From contig CANMJH010000002.1 of the NCBI GenBank assembly GCA_947498125.1, forward strand, positions 687,001-751,000: 64,000 bases of DNA, written 5' to 3'. Below are positions 25,560 through 34,509 of this stretch, piece by piece; within the stretch, counting starts at the first letter, position 1, and every line of letters begins with the position of its first letter. Below the pieces are notes generated by a model that worked only from the letters and a program-made list of their open reading frames with translations, was not told where the DNA came from and searched no databases. The DNA is from an uncultured Nioella sp. (lineage in GTDB: Bacteria > Pseudomonadota > Alphaproteobacteria > Rhodobacterales > Rhodobacteraceae). The position numbers and the translations under genes were made by a program.

Positions 25560-27173
25560 ATGCTTGATTACGTAAAGCTGCTGATCCTTGGCTTAATCGC
25601 GATATGCGCCGCGATTGCTGCCAATTTTGCCCGAGATTTGGCCTATCAGGTCCACGCCGTTTTGGTGTTGCTGATCGCGTCTGGCCTTTTCTTGTGGCAA
25701 TTGCGTCGGACGGATGAACCCGTTCCCGCCGCACAATTACAAACAGAATACATGGACGGCCCAGTGCGTGCCGGCGCAATTGCCACCGCCTTTTGGGGCG
25801 TTGTCGGCTTTCTTGCGGGCACATTCATTGCTTTCCAACTGGCTTTTCCAGTGCTCAATTTCGAATGGGCCGAAGGCTATGCGAATTTTGGACGTTTGCG
25901 TCCGCTTCATACATCGGCGGTGATCTTCGCCTTTGGTGGCTCGGCGCTTTTGACAGCGTCCTTTTATATAGTACAGCGCACCTGCGCGACGCGGCTCTGG
26001 GGTGGGAACCTGGCTTGGTTCGTGTTCTGGGGTTACCAGCTCTTTATTGTGTTGGCTGCGACGGGGTACCTCTTGGGCGCAACCCAAGGTCAGGAATATG
26101 CTGAACCAGAATGGTATGTTGATCTTTGGTTGACCGTTGTCTGGGTCGCCTTTCTTTTGGTCTTCCTTGGAACGCTTCTGAAACGGAAAGAGCCACATAT
26201 CTATGTGGCCAACTGGTTCCTGCTCAGCTTCATCGTGACCGTCGCGATGCTGCACCTTGTGAACAACATGTCGATCCCGGTTTCGATCTGGGGATCGCGC
26301 TCGGTTCAAGTGATGTCAGGCGTTCAGAACGCCATGACGCAGTGGTGGTATGGCCATAACGCCGTGGGCTTCTTCTTGACAGCGGGCTTCCTGGGCATGA
26401 TGTACTACTTCATCCCGAAGCAGGCCGAACGCCCGGTCTACAGCTACAAACTGTCGATCATTCACTTCTGGGCCCTGATCTTTCTGTATATCTGGGCCGG
26501 TCCTCACCACCTGCATTACACGGCTCTGCCAGATTGGGCCTCGACCCTTGGCATGGTGTTCTCGGTGATCCTGTGGATGCCCAGCTGGGGCGGCATGATC
26601 AACGGTTTGATGACGCTCTCGGGCGCGTGGGACAAACTGCGGACCGACCCTGTGTTGCGGATGATGGTAACCTCCGTGGCCTTCTACGGCATGTCGACCT
26701 TCGAAGGTCCGATGATGTCGATCCGCGCAGTGAACAGCCTCAGCCACTATACTGACTGGACCATTGGTCACGTGCATTCCGGTGCGCTTGGCTGGAACGG
26801 GCTCGTGACCTTCGGGATGCTCTACTATCTCTTCCCGAAACTCTGGAACCGCTCGGGTCTTTATTCCCTGCGTCTGGTTAGTTGGCATTACTGGCTCGCG
26901 ACGATCGGTATCGTGCTCTACGCGGCATCCATGTGGGTGACCGGTATCATGGAAGGCCTCATGTGGCGTGAAGTCGACGCGCAAGGCTTCCTTGTGAACA
27001 GCTTCGCCGACACCGTGGCAGCCAAGTTCCCGATGTATGTGGTGCGCGGTCTTGGGGGCGTCATGTTCCTCGGCGGCTCGCTGATCATGGCCTACAACCT
27101 CTGGATGACCGTCACACGCGGACCAGAAGTTGATCGGGCTGCCCCATCCACAGCCGCTGTTGCGGCAGAATAA
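25560..27173 (+). CDS. ccoN: cbb3-type cytochrome c oxidase subunit I
   Basis: 537 residues from [26 protein letters not shown] upstream supports this start over one 102 bases earlier that would overlap the FNR box. The protein is multi-spanning with heme and CuB ligands visible in [37 protein letters not shown] and [12 protein letters not shown]. It is the catalytic subunit that reduces oxygen at low concentrations while pumping protons. First gene of ccoNOQP. Confidence 0.97.
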   Translation: MLDYVKLLILGLIAICAAIAANFARDLAYQVHAVLVLLIASGLFLWQLRRTDEPVPAAQLQTEYMDGPVRAGAIATAFWGVVGFLAGTFIAFQLAFPVLNFEWAEGYANFGRLRPLHTSAVIFAFGGSALLTASFYIVQRTCATRLWGGNLAWFVFWGYQLFIVLAATGYLLGATQGQEYAEPEWYVDLWLTVVWVAFLLVFLGTLLKRKEPHIYVANWFLLSFIVTVAMLHLVNNMSIPVSIWGSRSVQVMSGVQNAMTQWWYGHNAVGFFLTAGFLGMMYYFIPKQAERPVYSYKLSIIHFWALIFLYIWAGPHHLHYTALPDWASTLGMVFSVILWMPSWGGMINGLMTLSGAWDKLRTDPVLRMMVTSVAFYGMSTFEGPMMSIRAVNSLSHYTDWTIGHVHSGALGWNGLVTFGMLYYLFPKLWNRSGLYSLRLVSWHYWLATIGIVLYAASMWVTGIMEGLMWREVDAQGFLVNSFADTVAAKFPMYVVRGLGGVMFLGGSLIMAYNLWMTVTRGPEVDRAAPSTAAVAAE

Positions 27174-27187
27174 GGAGGGTCTGAAAA

Positions 27188-27940
27188 ATGGGAATTCTTG
27201 ACAAACATAAGAAGATCGAGACCAACGCAACCCTTCTTCTGGCGCTTAGCTTTGTGGTGGTAACCGTTGGCGGCCTCGTAGAAATCGCACCGCTCTTCTA
27301 CCTCGACAATACGATCGAAGAGGTGGACGGCATGCGACCCTACAGCCCGCTGGAACTGACCGGGCGCGAAATCTACATCCGTGAAGGGTGCTACGTGTGT
27401 CACAGCCAGATGATCCGCCCCATGCGGGATGAGGTCGAACGCTATGGTCACTATTCGCTGGCGGCTGAATCGATGTATGACCACCCCTTCCAATGGGGCT
27501 CAAAACGAACCGGGCCGGATCTGGCCCGTGTCGGTGGGCGCTATTCGGATGAATGGCATCTCGACCATCTTGTTGACCCTCAATCGGTGGTGCCGGAATC
27601 GGTTATGCCCAGCTATGGCTTTCTGGCCGAGCGGGAAATCGAACCCGATTACATTGATGAGCTGATGTCGACACACCGCTTTGTTGGCGTGCCGTATTCG
27701 GATGAGATGATCGAAATGGCTGCGCATGACTTTAATGCACAGGCTGCCGATCCTTACGGCTTCCATGATTATGATCAGGATGCCGTGGTGGAACGCTATC
27801 CGGGCGCGCAGATGCGCGACTTTGATGGCAACCCCGAAGTCACCGAAATGGATGCAATCATCGCCTATCTGCAAATGCTGGGAACGTTGGTCGATTTCTC
27901 GACCTTCACGCCCGACGAAGCAATGCAGACAGGCCGATAA
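27188..27940 (+). CDS. ccoO: cbb3-type cytochrome c oxidase subunit II (mono-heme)
   Basis: 250 residues. Starts [20 protein letters not shown] with a single N-terminal membrane helix ([20 protein letters not shown]) and one c-type heme site [15 protein letters not shown]. The sequence [18 protein letters not shown] is characteristic of CcoO, and the Met ligand is in [10 protein letters not shown]. An AAGGAGG ribosome site precedes it, 14 bases after ccoN. Confidence 0.97.
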   Translation: MGILDKHKKIETNATLLLALSFVVVTVGGLVEIAPLFYLDNTIEEVDGMRPYSPLELTGREIYIREGCYVCHSQMIRPMRDEVERYGHYSLAAESMYDHPFQWGSKRTGPDLARVGGRYSDEWHLDHLVDPQSVVPESVMPSYGFLAEREIEPDYIDELMSTHRFVGVPYSDEMIEMAAHDFNAQAADPYGFHDYDQDAVVERYPGAQMRDFDGNPEVTEMDAIIAYLQMLGTLVDFSTFTPDEAMQTGR

Positions 27941-27953
27941 GGAGGTTAGACAG

Positions 27954-28145
27954 ATGGAAGAAACTTACACCATCATGCGGGTCTTTGCCGGCAGCTTTGG
28001 CCTTCTGTTTATGTTCGTGGCCTTTCTGGGAGTGATTTTCTTCACTTTCCGGCCCGGATCAAAACGCCTGCATGCTGAAAGTGCCGCAATCCCGTTTCGC
28101 CATGATGATCGTCCCGTTGCGGACGTGACGGAGGGCCAGAAATGA
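27954..28145 (+). CDS. ccoQ: cbb3-type cytochrome c oxidase subunit IV
   Basis: 63 residues, MEETYTIMRVFAGSFGLLFM at the start, with one membrane helix (GSFGLLFMFVAFLGVIFFTF) and a short basic and polar tail. AAGGAGG lies upstream. CcoQ stabilises the cbb3 complex. Its stop overlaps the ccoP start by four bases (ATGA). Longer in-frame starts inside ccoO are spurious. Confidence 0.93.
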   Translation: MEETYTIMRVFAGSFGLLFMFVAFLGVIFFTFRPGSKRLHAESAAIPFRHDDRPVADVTEGQK

Positions 28146-29020
28146 CCGACAAAAAACACCCAGAGGAACAGATCCTGCAAGAGGGCGACCCAAATACCAC
28201 GGGTCACGTTTGGGACGGGATTAAAGAGTTCGACAACCCAATGCCGCGCTGGTGGCTCTGGACCTTTTACGCCTGTATCGCATGGGGCGTGCTCTATGTG
28301 ATCCTTTATCCGGCTTGGCCGCTGGTGAATGGGGCGACGGCAGGTCTGTTAGGGTATTCAACCCGCGCCGAAGTGGCAGAAGATATTGCCACATTCGATG
28401 CGATGAATGACCCTTTGCGGGCCCGTATGGAAGCAGTCGAGCTTGCCGAAATATCGGAAGATGCTGAGCTGGCCAATTTTGCGGTCCAGGGTGGCGGTGC
28501 AATTTTCCGGACATGGTGTGCTCAATGCCATGGCTCGGGTGCAGCCGGCGCGCGTGGGTATCCCAACCTACTGGACGATGACTGGCTTTGGGGCGGTACG
28601 TTGGACGATATCTATCTGACGATCCGCCACGGTATCCGCAACGAAGAAGACCTCGATGCGCGTTATTCTGAGATGACGGCCTTTGACGAGATCCTCAGCG
28701 ATGATGAAATCGCGCAGGTCGTGGCATATGTCCGCAATATTTCGGGCCAAGAGGCAGACGCAGCCATGTCCACAGCGGGCGAGACTGTCTTTCTGGACAA
28801 CTGCGCGTCCTGTCACATGGATGACGGTACTGGCGACCGTTTCCTAGGGGCGCCAAATCTAACGGACGCCATTTGGCTCTATGGCGGCGATGAAGCTGCA
28901 TTGGAAGAGACTGTTCGCAATGCGCGCTTTGGCGTCATGCCAAGCTGGCAGAACCGTCTGACCGAAAGCGAAGTTCGCTCGGTTTCCGTCTACGTTCATT
29001 CATTGGGTGGCGGGGAATAA
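28142..29020 (+). CDS. ccoP: cbb3-type cytochrome c oxidase subunit III (di-heme)
   Basis: 292 residues. A soluble N terminus with TTGHVWDGIKEFDNPMPRWW, characteristic of CcoP, leads to a membrane hairpin (WWLWTFYACIAWGVLYVILY) and then two cytochrome c domains with CAQCHG and CASCHM heme sites. It passes electrons from soluble or anchored cytochromes to CcoO/CcoN. Confidence 0.97.
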   Translation: MTDKKHPEEQILQEGDPNTTGHVWDGIKEFDNPMPRWWLWTFYACIAWGVLYVILYPAWPLVNGATAGLLGYSTRAEVAEDIATFDAMNDPLRARMEAVELAEISEDAELANFAVQGGGAIFRTWCAQCHGSGAAGARGYPNLLDDDWLWGGTLDDIYLTIRHGIRNEEDLDARYSEMTAFDEILSDDEIAQVVAYVRNISGQEADAAMSTAGETVFLDNCASCHMDDGTGDRFLGAPNLTDAIWLYGGDEAALEETVRNARFGVMPSWQNRLTESEVRSVSVYVHSLGGGE

Positions 29021-29066
29021 CCTCGCCCTTCGAAATCCGGACTCCTCTTCCCGGGGGTCCGGGCAC

Positions 29067-29113
29067 GGTGTCGGTTCTGGTCCTGTTCGCGCGTTTCCTT
29101 CAGAACCGACACC
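29067..29113 (+). terminator. 13-bp inverted repeat after ccoP
   Basis: GGTGTCGGTTCTG, 21-base loop, CAGAACCGACACC, followed by TATTTTCAT. Perfect stem; likely the end of the ccoNOQP transcript, although the T tract is imperfect. Confidence 0.65.
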
Positions 29114-29147
29114 TATTTTCATAAAAACAATGATTTGAGATGCAATC

Positions 29148-29170
29148 GGGGCTTTTCGCGGCCCCTTTTT
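29148..29170 (+). terminator. Second terminator before pilin-like gene
   Basis: GGGGC-ttttcgcg-GCCCC followed by TTTTT, about 50 bases before the small pilin-like gene. It isolates that gene from the cco operon. Confidence 0.65.
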
Positions 29171-29222
29171 GGCCCTGATTGGGGCTGATGCTGCCAGCGT
29201 TCCTATTGAAAAGGACCGGCCT

Positions 29223-29420
29223 ATGGTCAGCATAATTGCGGCATTTAAACAGTTCCAAAAAGATCCCTCGGGCGCCGTTGCGGTTGATTGGGTTGTCTTG
29301 GTTGCAGCCCTCGTTGGCCTAACAATTGCAGTGTTTTCATTTCTCGCCGGTGGGATGGACGCGATCTCGAACGAGGTAGCCATCCAAATGTCGGATCAGG
29401 AAATCACGGACGAGTTTTAA
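29223..29420 (+). CDS. Small Flp/type IVb pilin-like protein
   Basis: 65 residues from MVSIIAAFKQFQKDPSGAVA; AAGGA seven bases upstream selects this ATG. It has a class III prepilin-like leader (short basic segment, then SG|AVAVDWVVL) directly followed by a single hydrophobic helix (LVAALVGLTIAVFSFLAGG) and a short acidic tail. Flp pilins have Glu at +5 and Tyr at +6; here they are Asp and Trp (VDWVV). It would be an inner-membrane protein, possibly assembled by Tad machinery, but no tad genes lie in the window. It sits between ccoP and ccoG with its own terminators around it. Confidence 0.65.
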   Translation: MVSIIAAFKQFQKDPSGAVAVDWVVLVAALVGLTIAVFSFLAGGMDAISNEVAIQMSDQEITDEF

Positions 29421-29575
29421 ATCCGGATTCTGCGCAGTTTGCCTTGCAAGGTTGCCGCTGTTCATCCGCAATCTCGTTAATAAAAATTTCCAATAATTGC
29501 CCAAATTCGGTCCGCAAGATGCCATGCCCAAGGGTGAACGTGACGCAAAGGAAACCAATATGTGAGAGTAGTAAA

Positions 29576-30001
29576 ATGAACATTTCAAAATTCAATTCTA
29601 GCAGCTTTTTAACCAACGAAAGCGGTGCGGTCACAGTTGACTGGGTTGTATTGACCGGTGCGCTTGTGGGCCTTGGCATTGCGGCCACAGCCGTAGTTTC
29701 GGCCGGGATTGAAGATGTGTCCGAAGACACGTCCGGAACAATGGAAGATTACGAGATTTCAACGTCATTCGGCATCGATTGGTCGCCGCTGCAATGGGAC
29801 CAACATAACCCGGGCATCTATGATTCCTATGCCACATGGATGACAGGTTTCAGCGATGAAAATCTGTTGGCGCATATGGCCAACATGCAACAATACGCGG
29901 ACTACCCCGCCAATTCGGGGCATCCTTATGACACCTATCATGATGAATATTACATCGCCTTGGATGAAGCGATCTCGCGCGGGTTGGTATCGCCGAGCTG
30001 A
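29576..30001 (+). CDS. Flp-pilin-like protein with C-terminal extension
   Basis: 141 residues. The N terminus MNISKFNSSSFLTNESGAVT repeats the architecture of the preceding gene: SG|AVTVDWVVL, then LTGALVGLGIAATAVVSAGI as a single helix. A further 90 residues follow the helix, rich in aromatic and acidic residues (WSPLQWDQHNPGIYDSYATW, YPANSGHPYDTYHDEYY), which ordinary Flp pilins lack. The extension would be exported and could act as a minor pseudopilin tip or envelope sensor; that is a guess. A strong terminator follows the stop. Confidence 0.6.
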   Translation: MNISKFNSSSFLTNESGAVTVDWVVLTGALVGLGIAATAVVSAGIEDVSEDTSGTMEDYEISTSFGIDWSPLQWDQHNPGIYDSYATWMTGFSDENLLAHMANMQQYADYPANSGHPYDTYHDEYYIALDEAISRGLVSPS

Positions 30002-30028
30002 TCGGCAGGATAATTCGGTTTAGAAATG

Positions 30029-30058
30029 CGCCCGGCAAGGCTTTTGCTGGGCGTTTTT
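30029..30058 (+). terminator. Rho-independent terminator after pilin-like pair
   Basis: CGCCCGGCAA-ggct-TTGCTGGGCG with a following run of five T. A 10-bp stem with one G-T pair. Confidence 0.85.
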
Positions 30059-30118
30059 GGTGGCGCACAGTCAAAGCTAAAGAAAAAACTCATGTTTTTT
30101 CACCGATCCCTGCGGGAA

Positions 30119-30132
30119 TTGACCTAAGTCAA
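30119..30132 (+). promoter_or_regulatory. FNR-type box, ccoGHIS promoter
   Basis: TTGACCTAAGTCAA, symmetric TTGAC-N4-GTCAA. A TATCAC hexamer at 30155-30160 sits where the -10 of a class II FNR promoter is expected, giving a start near 30167 and a leader of about 30 nt before ccoG. Confidence 0.88.
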
Positions 30133-30199
30133 AGTCCGCAGGGCTTTCCGTTTCTATCACAAGGGCTAGGCAGCCTGACCGATAGGAGCGACTCGGCCC

Positions 30200-31627
30200 A
30201 TGAGTGCGACCCAAGAACCCCCAAAACTCTACGCCGCGCAAGAGCCGGTTTTCCCGAAGCGCGTAAAGGGCAAATTCCGCAACCTTAAATGGGTCATCAT
30301 GATCGTGACCCTGGGCATCTATTATCTGACCCCATGGATCAGATGGGATCGCGGCCCCTCGCTGCCTGATCAAGCCGTCTTGATCGACATGGCCAACCGC
30401 CGCTTTTTCTTTTTCTGGATCGAGATCTGGCCACATGAGTTTTACTTCGTGGCGGGCCTGCTTATCATGGCAGGTCTTGGCCTGTTTCTTTTTACGTCTG
30501 CACTGGGCCGCGTCTGGTGTGGTTACACATGCCCGCAGACCGTTTGGACGGATCTCTTCTTCACCGTTGAACGTTGGATCGAAGGTGACCGCAACGCCCG
30601 TCTTCGCCTCTTCCGCGCCAAATGGGATGCCAAGAAAGTCCGGCTTAGGGTCACCAAATATATCGCTTGGCTGCTGATCGCGATCGCCACAGGCGGCGCT
30701 TGGGTGTTTTACTTCACCGATGCGCCAACTCTACTTGTTGATCTGTTCACGCTGAACGCCCATCCGATTGCCTACACCACAATCGCCATTCTGACCGCGA
30801 CCACCTTTGTCTTTGGCGGCTTCATGCGCGAACAGGTGTGCATCTACATGTGCCCCTGGCCCCGCATCCAAGCGGCGATGATGGATGAGGATACCATCAC
30901 CGTTGCCTATCGCGAATGGCGGGGTGAGCCGCGGGGCAAGCATCGTAAGGGCGCAGATACCGAAAACCTTGGCGATTGCATCGACTGTATGGCTTGCGTG
31001 AATGTGTGCCCAACAGGCATCGACATTCGCGACGGGCAGCAAATGGAATGCATCACCTGCGCGCTATGCATTGATGCCTGTGATGACATCATGGACAAGA
31101 TCGGCAAGCCTCGTGGTTTGATCGATTACATGGCCCTGACCGATGAGGCCAATGAACGCGCCGGTAACCCGAAAAAGCCGATCTGGCAGCACATCTTCCG
31201 CGTGCGTACGATGATCTATACCGGTCTTTGGGCCAGCATCGGGATTGGTCTGGTTGTGCTATTGTTCATTCGTGCGCCGATCGACATGACAATCTCGCCC
31301 ATTCGCAACCCGCAATTCGTCACGCTGAGCGATGGGTCGATCCGCAACACTTATGATCTGCGCATCCGCAATATGCAGCATGAGGTTGCTGATTTTCACA
31401 TCTCGCTGACTTCGGACGAAATCCTGCGGGTCGAACTTGAAGGCACCTCGACGCTGAGCGTCACCGTGCCCGCTGATACGACGCAATTGCAGCGCGTCTA
31501 TGTCACCTCACGCGCTGACGATCCTGCGGCACTTGGCGACACCACAGATTTCCGGTTCTGGATCGAAGATCCGGCCAGCAATGAACGCAGCTATGGCGAT
31601 ACCGTTTTTAACGGAAGGGGAAACTAA
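30200..31627 (+). CDS. ccoG: Cytochrome c oxidase accessory protein CcoG
   Basis: 475 residues. Membrane segments alternate with CGYTCPQTVWTDLFF and a double ferredoxin region, CIDCMACVNVCPTG followed by CITCALCIDACDD, for two 4Fe-4S clusters. The C-terminal Ig-like domain (NTYDLRIRNMQHEVADFHIS) is typical of CcoG/FixG. CcoG reduces copper for insertion into cbb3 oxidase. First gene of ccoGHIS, with AGGAG upstream and its own FNR box. Confidence 0.96.
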   Translation: MSATQEPPKLYAAQEPVFPKRVKGKFRNLKWVIMIVTLGIYYLTPWIRWDRGPSLPDQAVLIDMANRRFFFFWIEIWPHEFYFVAGLLIMAGLGLFLFTSALGRVWCGYTCPQTVWTDLFFTVERWIEGDRNARLRLFRAKWDAKKVRLRVTKYIAWLLIAIATGGAWVFYFTDAPTLLVDLFTLNAHPIAYTTIAILTATTFVFGGFMREQVCIYMCPWPRIQAAMMDEDTITVAYREWRGEPRGKHRKGADTENLGDCIDCMACVNVCPTGIDIRDGQQMECITCALCIDACDDIMDKIGKPRGLIDYMALTDEANERAGNPKKPIWQHIFRVRTMIYTGLWASIGIGLVVLLFIRAPIDMTISPIRNPQFVTLSDGSIRNTYDLRIRNMQHEVADFHISLTSDEILRVELEGTSTLSVTVPADTTQLQRVYVTSRADDPAALGDTTDFRFWIEDPASNERSYGDTVFNGRGN

Positions 31628-31628
31628 G

Positions 31629-32105
31629 ATGAGCACAGCACAAAACCCCAAGGAATTGACGGGTCGCAAGGTTCTGATGATTTTCATCGGCGCCTTCGCG
31701 GTCATCATTGGCGTGAATGTCTATATGGCGACGCAAGCCGTTTCGACCTTTCCGGGGCTCGAGGTCAGCTCGTCCTACGCTGACAGTCAGGACTTCGACA
31801 TACGCCGCGATGCGCAAGAGGCGTTGGGATGGACCGCAACAGCCGAGGTCGATGTCGAGGTAGGCGAGCTTACGCTGACCTTGCTGGACGGTGAGGGCTA
31901 TCCCGCGCAACCGGCAGAGCTACAGGCGCTTCTGACCCGCCCAACAAACCAAACTGATGATCAGATCCTGACGCTAACCCGCACGAATGGCGCCTACACA
32001 GCGCCGGTTGAGATCGAACCGGGCCGTTGGCGCTTGCGCCTGACCGGGGCGGCTGCCGATGGCACGCCCTATCGCCACAACATTACCTTTACCCTTCGCT
32101 ATTGA
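31629..32105 (+). CDS. ccoH: CcoH/FixH family protein
   Basis: 158 residues from MSTAQNPKELTGRKVLMIFI, one base after the ccoG stop; GGGGAA upstream supports it over an in-frame start inside ccoG. One membrane helix (VLMIFIGAFAVIIGVNVYMA) and a periplasmic beta domain ending EPGRWRLRLTGAAADG. FixH-family proteins are needed for cbb3 assembly. Confidence 0.92.
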   Translation: MSTAQNPKELTGRKVLMIFIGAFAVIIGVNVYMATQAVSTFPGLEVSSSYADSQDFDIRRDAQEALGWTATAEVDVEVGELTLTLLDGEGYPAQPAELQALLTRPTNQTDDQILTLTRTNGAYTAPVEIEPGRWRLRLTGAAADGTPYRHNITFTLRY

Positions 32106-32112
32106 GCCGCCA

Positions 32113-34296
32113 GTGACCGCAACGTTTGAACATAGTCGCCCTGCTGCCTGCCCGGCCTGCGTCGCCTTGCCGGATGCAGCGGCAATTGCGCCCGCGCCAA
32201 AAGACGCGCGGTTGATGTTGTCCTTGCCAACCATTCATTGCGGGGCCTGTATTTCGGCGGTTGAAAGCGGATTGAATGCGCATCCAGGCGTGCGCGAGGC
32301 GCGCGTCAATCTCACTCTTAAACGCGCTATGATCGACGCTGCGCCAGATGTGACAGCTGAGGAGTTGATCCATGTTCTGGAAAGCGCAGGCTTTGAAGCG
32401 CATGAGCTGGACGCGTCACAACTTGCGGCAACAGAAGCCGACCGCACGGCCCGTGATCTTTTGATGCGACTTGCGGTGGCCGGATTTGCCGCGATGAATG
32501 TCATGCTGCTATCGGTTGCGGTTTGGTCCGGAGCTGATGGCGTAACCCGCGACCTTATGCACTGGATTTCTGCGGCGATTGTGCTGCCTGCCATCGTTTT
32601 TACAGGCAAGCCATTTTACACCAATGCGTGGACGGCTCTTAGGGCAGGGCGCTTAAATATGGATGTACCTATCACGCTGGCGATCTTGCTGGCCGTTGGC
32701 ACATCTCTTTATGAGACGATGCATTCGGGCCATCACGCCTATTTTGATGCCGCCATCACACTGACCTTTTTCCTTTTGGCAGGCCGGTATCTTGATTACC
32801 GCACCCGTGCTGCTGCACGCTCGGCCGCGCAGGAACTGACGGCGATGGAAGTGCCCCGCGCCCTCAAGATTGTTGAGGGTGAGCCAGTGCAAACCAACGT
32901 CTCTGACCTTGCGGCCGGCGATCTGGTGCTCGTCAAACCCGGTGCGCGGCTGCCAGTGGATGGCATTGTCACAAAGGGCCATTCCGAGCTGGATCGCTCG
33001 CTGATGACCGGCGAAAGCCTGCCCGCCTTCGTGCAGCCCGGAACTCTGGTTTCGGCAGGTGAGATTAATCTAACCGGCCCTCTGACGGTCGAAGTTTTGG
33101 CCGCCGGACAAGACACGGCCCTGCACCGCATCGCAGATCTTGTTGCTGTGGCGGAATCCGGGCGCAATAACTACACGTCGCTGGCGGACCAAGCCGCCAA
33201 GCTTTACGCGCCGGGCGTTCATATCCTTTCGGCCCTCGCGGCGATTGGGTGGTGGCTTTACACGCAAGATCTGCGCATTTCGCTGAACATCGCCGCCGCG
33301 GTCCTGATCATCACGTGCCCCTGCGCCCTTGGCCTTGCTGTACCCGCTGTCACAACCGCCGCATCGGGGCGGCTTTTCCGCAAAGGTATGTTGATAAAAG
33401 ACGCCACCGCGATGGAGCGTTTGGCCGAGGTCGACACAGTTGTTTTCGACAAAACCGGGACGCTGACGCTCGGGTCGCCCGAGCCGCTCGGGCTGGACAC
33501 TCTGACAGGGGACGAGGCTCAGGTCGCGCTGGCTTTGGCCGATGCGTCTTCTCACCCATTGGCCGAGGCAATTGCAGACGCACTGACAGATCAAGACGTG
33601 ATCCCCGCCGAATTGGACGAGGTCGAAGAACGTCCCGGTTATGGCATTTCAGCGATTTGGAAGGGCCAGCGCGTGCGTCTTGGCCGCGCCGCTTGGGTTG
33701 GCACTGTTGCGCCAGATACGACAGCAACCTTTTTGCAGATTGGAAAAGGCACTCCTCGCGCCATTCGCTTCAGTGACCACCTGCGCCCCGGCGCTGCAGA
33801 AGCGGTAGCGGGGTTGAAAGCACGCGGATTGCGGGTGTTGCTGCTCTCGGGTGATACAAAAGCTGCTGTTGCTGAATTTGCGGCCCGGATTGGCATCGAC
33901 ACAGCTGAAGCCGAGGTTTTGCCAGATCAAAAAGCCGAGCGCGTGCTGGATCTGGCGCGGCAAGGTGCGCGTGTGTTGATGGTGGGTGATGGGCTGAACG
34001 ATACTGCCGCGCTGACGGCGGCTCATGTGTCGATCTCGCCCGCCTCGGCGCTTGATGCGGCTAGAGTGGCGTCTGACATGGTTCTGCTCGGCAAAGACCT
34101 GTCGCCCATTGCTGACGTCTTTTCCACTGCGCAACAGGCCCGCGCGCGCATCCGTGAGAACTTCACGCTAGCGACGGCCTATAACGTTATCGCTGTGCCT
34201 TTCGCTATTGCTGGCCTTGCGACGCCCCTAGTTGCGGCGCTTGCGATGTCTTTTAGCTCTATTACCGTCTCGCTTAATGCGATGCGGATCAGGTAG
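32113..34296 (+). CDS. ccoI: Cu(+)-exporting P-type ATPase for cbb3 assembly
   Basis: 727 residues from a GTG at 32113; an ATG at 32059 lies inside ccoH and is less likely. An N-terminal CPACV, then a metal-binding domain with HCGACISAVESGL, eight membrane helices, the TCPCALGLAVP metal-transport motif, the phosphorylation site FDKTGTLT, the HP motif SSHPLAEAI, and GDGLNDTAAL. CcoI exports copper to the periplasm for the CuB centre. Part of ccoGHIS. Confidence 0.95.
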   Translation: MTATFEHSRPAACPACVALPDAAAIAPAPKDARLMLSLPTIHCGACISAVESGLNAHPGVREARVNLTLKRAMIDAAPDVTAEELIHVLESAGFEAHELDASQLAATEADRTARDLLMRLAVAGFAAMNVMLLSVAVWSGADGVTRDLMHWISAAIVLPAIVFTGKPFYTNAWTALRAGRLNMDVPITLAILLAVGTSLYETMHSGHHAYFDAAITLTFFLLAGRYLDYRTRAAARSAAQELTAMEVPRALKIVEGEPVQTNVSDLAAGDLVLVKPGARLPVDGIVTKGHSELDRSLMTGESLPAFVQPGTLVSAGEINLTGPLTVEVLAAGQDTALHRIADLVAVAESGRNNYTSLADQAAKLYAPGVHILSALAAIGWWLYTQDLRISLNIAAAVLIITCPCALGLAVPAVTTAASGRLFRKGMLIKDATAMERLAEVDTVVFDKTGTLTLGSPEPLGLDTLTGDEAQVALALADASSHPLAEAIADALTDQDVIPAELDEVEERPGYGISAIWKGQRVRLGRAAWVGTVAPDTTATFLQIGKGTPRAIRFSDHLRPGAAEAVAGLKARGLRVLLLSGDTKAAVAEFAARIGIDTAEAEVLPDQKAERVLDLARQGARVLMVGDGLNDTAALTAAHVSISPASALDAARVASDMVLLGKDLSPIADVFSTAQQARARIRENFTLATAYNVIAVPFAIAGLATPLVAALAMSFSSITVSLNAMRIR

Positions 34297-34305
34297 GGTG
34301 AAGGT

Positions 34306-34464
34306 ATGAATGTTCTGGTGATCCTCATTCCCGTCTCGCTTTTTCTTGGTGCTGTTGGCCTGGCCGGGTTCTTTTGGCTTTTGAAACGCGGCCAATTTGA
34401 TGACCCAGAAGGCGACGCAAATCGCATTCTCAGTAGCGACTTTGACGACAAGCCAAAGGGCTAA
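34306..34464 (+). CDS. ccoS: cbb3 oxidase assembly protein CcoS
   Basis: 52 residues read directly from the sequence: MNVLVILIPVSLFLGAVGLA and then the family hallmark GFFWLLKRGQFDDPEGDANR, ending DFDDKPKG. It has one N-terminal membrane helix. CcoS is needed for cofactor insertion in cbb3 oxidase. It starts ten bases after ccoI, preceded by GGGTGAAGG. Confidence 0.95.
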   Translation: MNVLVILIPVSLFLGAVGLAGFFWLLKRGQFDDPEGDANRILSSDFDDKPKG

Positions 34465-34509
34465 GAATACTCTCGGTTCTTGTAAGAAATTTGCTTGACG
34501 GCAGCGGGA

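Noticed and set aside
26316-27230. 304-residue frame antisense to ccoN
   Set aside because: His- and Arg-rich shadow of the ccoN coding strand, no domain.
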